DNA from: Norana najaformis
Taxonomy: Eukaryota > Annelida > Clitellata > Crassiclitellata > Hormogastridae
Assembly: GCA_964023275.1 (NCBI GenBank)
Contig: OZ029929.1
Span: 9,374,856-9,438,855, forward strand
Direction: 5' to 3'
DNA: 64,000 nt
A program made the position numbers and the translations under genes. Under the pieces are notes generated by a model, which saw only the letters and a list, made by a program, of their open reading frames with translations, did no database searches and had not been told where the DNA came from. Numbering within the stretch: position 1 is the stretch's first letter; every line of letters starts with the position of its first letter. This document shows, piece by piece, positions 62,891-64,000 of the stretch.

Positions 62891-62984
62891 TTTGACTATT
62901 AATAATGAATAATGATAATACAGTAATAATTATAAACAATAATAATAATAATTTTTCTTATAGCTAGGTCCCAATGGAGTTTGG

Positions 62985-63830
62985 TATCAAACGTACCCTT
63001 TCCAGACGACCCAGTTGCACATAAACAATCAGCATTGGGATCGCCCTTTGATTATGAAGGATATTGCCACCTTGCAAGCATCTGCCGTATCGGAGTAGGC
63101 CTATCACGGGGCGGGGGTCATGGCGGTGGCTTCACCTCATTCTAGTGACTGGTTGTTTGCCCTTCCAATAAGTGCCTGTGGTATAAGACCCGGAGATGAG
63201 GCAGTACGAGTGGCCGTGGGTTTGCGCCTCGGTGCTGAGATCTGTACCATTCATAGGTGCCCTTGTGGTTCAATGGCCTTGACTGACGGGTCCCATGGTT
63301 TGGCTTGTCGTCTTGGACCCGGTAGGACTTCCAGACACGCAGCTCTAAATGACCTAATGTGGCGAGCTTTAGTGAAAGGGGGTTTTCCTTCCTCTAAAGA
63401 ACCAGTTGGACTTTCAAGATCCGACGGTAAACGCCCAGTTGGCGCTACTCTCATTCCCTGGCAGGCAGGCAGGTCTATGGTCTGGGATGTTACTGTTGTC
63501 GACACTTTGGCCGATTCTTACTTGCCTCACACAGCCACGAATGTAGGTACAGCGGCAGAGTTGACTGCTCAGAGGAAGGTCACCAAATATACCAATTTAT
63601 CGGCTTCCTATCAGTTCACCCCTTTGGCCTTCGAGACCCTTGGCCCGATAATTTTACAGGGCCTGGAGTTCTTAACTAATCTGGGTGGTCACTTGACCAG
63701 GGTTTCCGGAGACCGAAAGGGAGACCGCTTTCCTTTTCCAACGCGTTGCCTGCACAATTCAACGTTTTAATTTGATTGCCTTCCAGGGCACTTTTGAGGA
63801 GCCTGACATCAACTAAGATTAGCCATCTCA
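62985..63830 (+). mobile_element. LINE ORF C-terminal region, copy 2
   Basis: Begins with QHNWDRPLIMKDIATLQ-like sequence, has an in-frame TAG at 63096-63098, then an open 216-codon frame (63120-63770): SSDWLFALPISACGIRPGDE, RLGAEICTIHRCPCGSMALT, HGLACRLGPGRTSRHAALND, SDGKRPVGATLIPWQAGRSM, VWDVTVVDTLADSYLPHTAT, ending after LGGHLTRVSGD. This module, with its C-x-C and HGLxC patterns and a GKRPDG...W-DVT core, is known to me as the region downstream of RT in a group of invertebrate LINEs. The RT domain itself is missing. It is in the same orientation as copy 1. Confidence 0.75.
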
Positions 63831-64000
63831 GAATGCAATTTTTCATCAGGATAGTTTTTCAGCTTCCTGAGGGATCATAAATACCTCGGGGCAAAAAAAA
63901 ATAATATTGAGGACCTTCGGTAGGCAAACCTGCGGCCAAAGATTTTTTGCATGTAATGATTTCTCATTTTATTGATCAGTTTACGCTTGCATTGAAGACG
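63831..64000. other. Window end, no feature
   Basis: AT-rich sequence with a short A-run at 63892; nothing supported. Confidence 0.5.

Overview
The window is a stretch of animal nuclear DNA. It has long introns with GT/GC...AG boundaries, two recognisable conserved protein-coding genes on the minus strand, and many non-LTR retrotransposon fragments, tRNA-headed SINEs, satellites and microsatellites. The repeat types (CR1/L2-like LINEs with a 2A-like peptide, BovB/RTE-like LINEs, SINEs with a CORE-like centre) and the AT-rich background suggest a marine invertebrate, perhaps a mollusc. That assignment is inference only; no marker gene settles it.

Layout. 1-21.9 kb is gene-poor. It holds LINE 3' fragments, several unrelated tandem arrays (73-bp units at 2.6 kb, ~110-140-bp units at 3.8-4.45 kb, palindrome-bearing units at 7.0-7.4 kb, ~650-830-bp units at 12.6-16.1 kb), SINEs, microsatellites, a few exon-like patches I cannot name, and a 5'-truncated RTE element with a 13-bp target-site duplication (18787-19971). 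21931-46263 is a complete ULK3 protein kinase gene on the minus strand. I could reconstruct it as 14 coding exons in consistent phase, 490 codons plus stop, with a kinase domain followed by two MIT-type repeats. Its introns are packed with LINE and SINE debris. Intron 4 carries a nearly complete antisense CR1/L2-type element (37050-40890) with a 1.1-kresidue ORF. 46.3-52.0 kb is intergenic: CR1 3' ends, an expanded GGCA microsatellite, a 19-bp perfect hairpin carrying inverted octamer sites, and a cluster of CCAAT boxes on the minus strand that may mark the ULK3 promoter. 51995-56896 is THOC2, a subunit of the THO/TREX mRNA-export complex, encoded without any intron and with a recent in-frame 70-bp internal duplication. 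57-61 kb is mostly unassigned, with one orphan exon-like ORF. 61.6-63.9 kb holds two same-strand copies of a LINE C-terminal region flanking a CHCHD2/CHCHD10-type processed pseudogene.

Functionally, ULK3 (autophagy, Hedgehog signalling and abscission kinase) and THOC2 (mRNA export) are unrelated housekeeping genes that happen to be neighbours on one strand. I found no operon, CRISPR, or prokaryote-type system. The most unusual signals are the intronless and internally duplicated THOC2, the 2A-like site and mutated RT motif in the CR1 element, the nested insertion with an inverted repeat in ULK3 intron 1, and the birth of a microsatellite inside a LINE 3' end.
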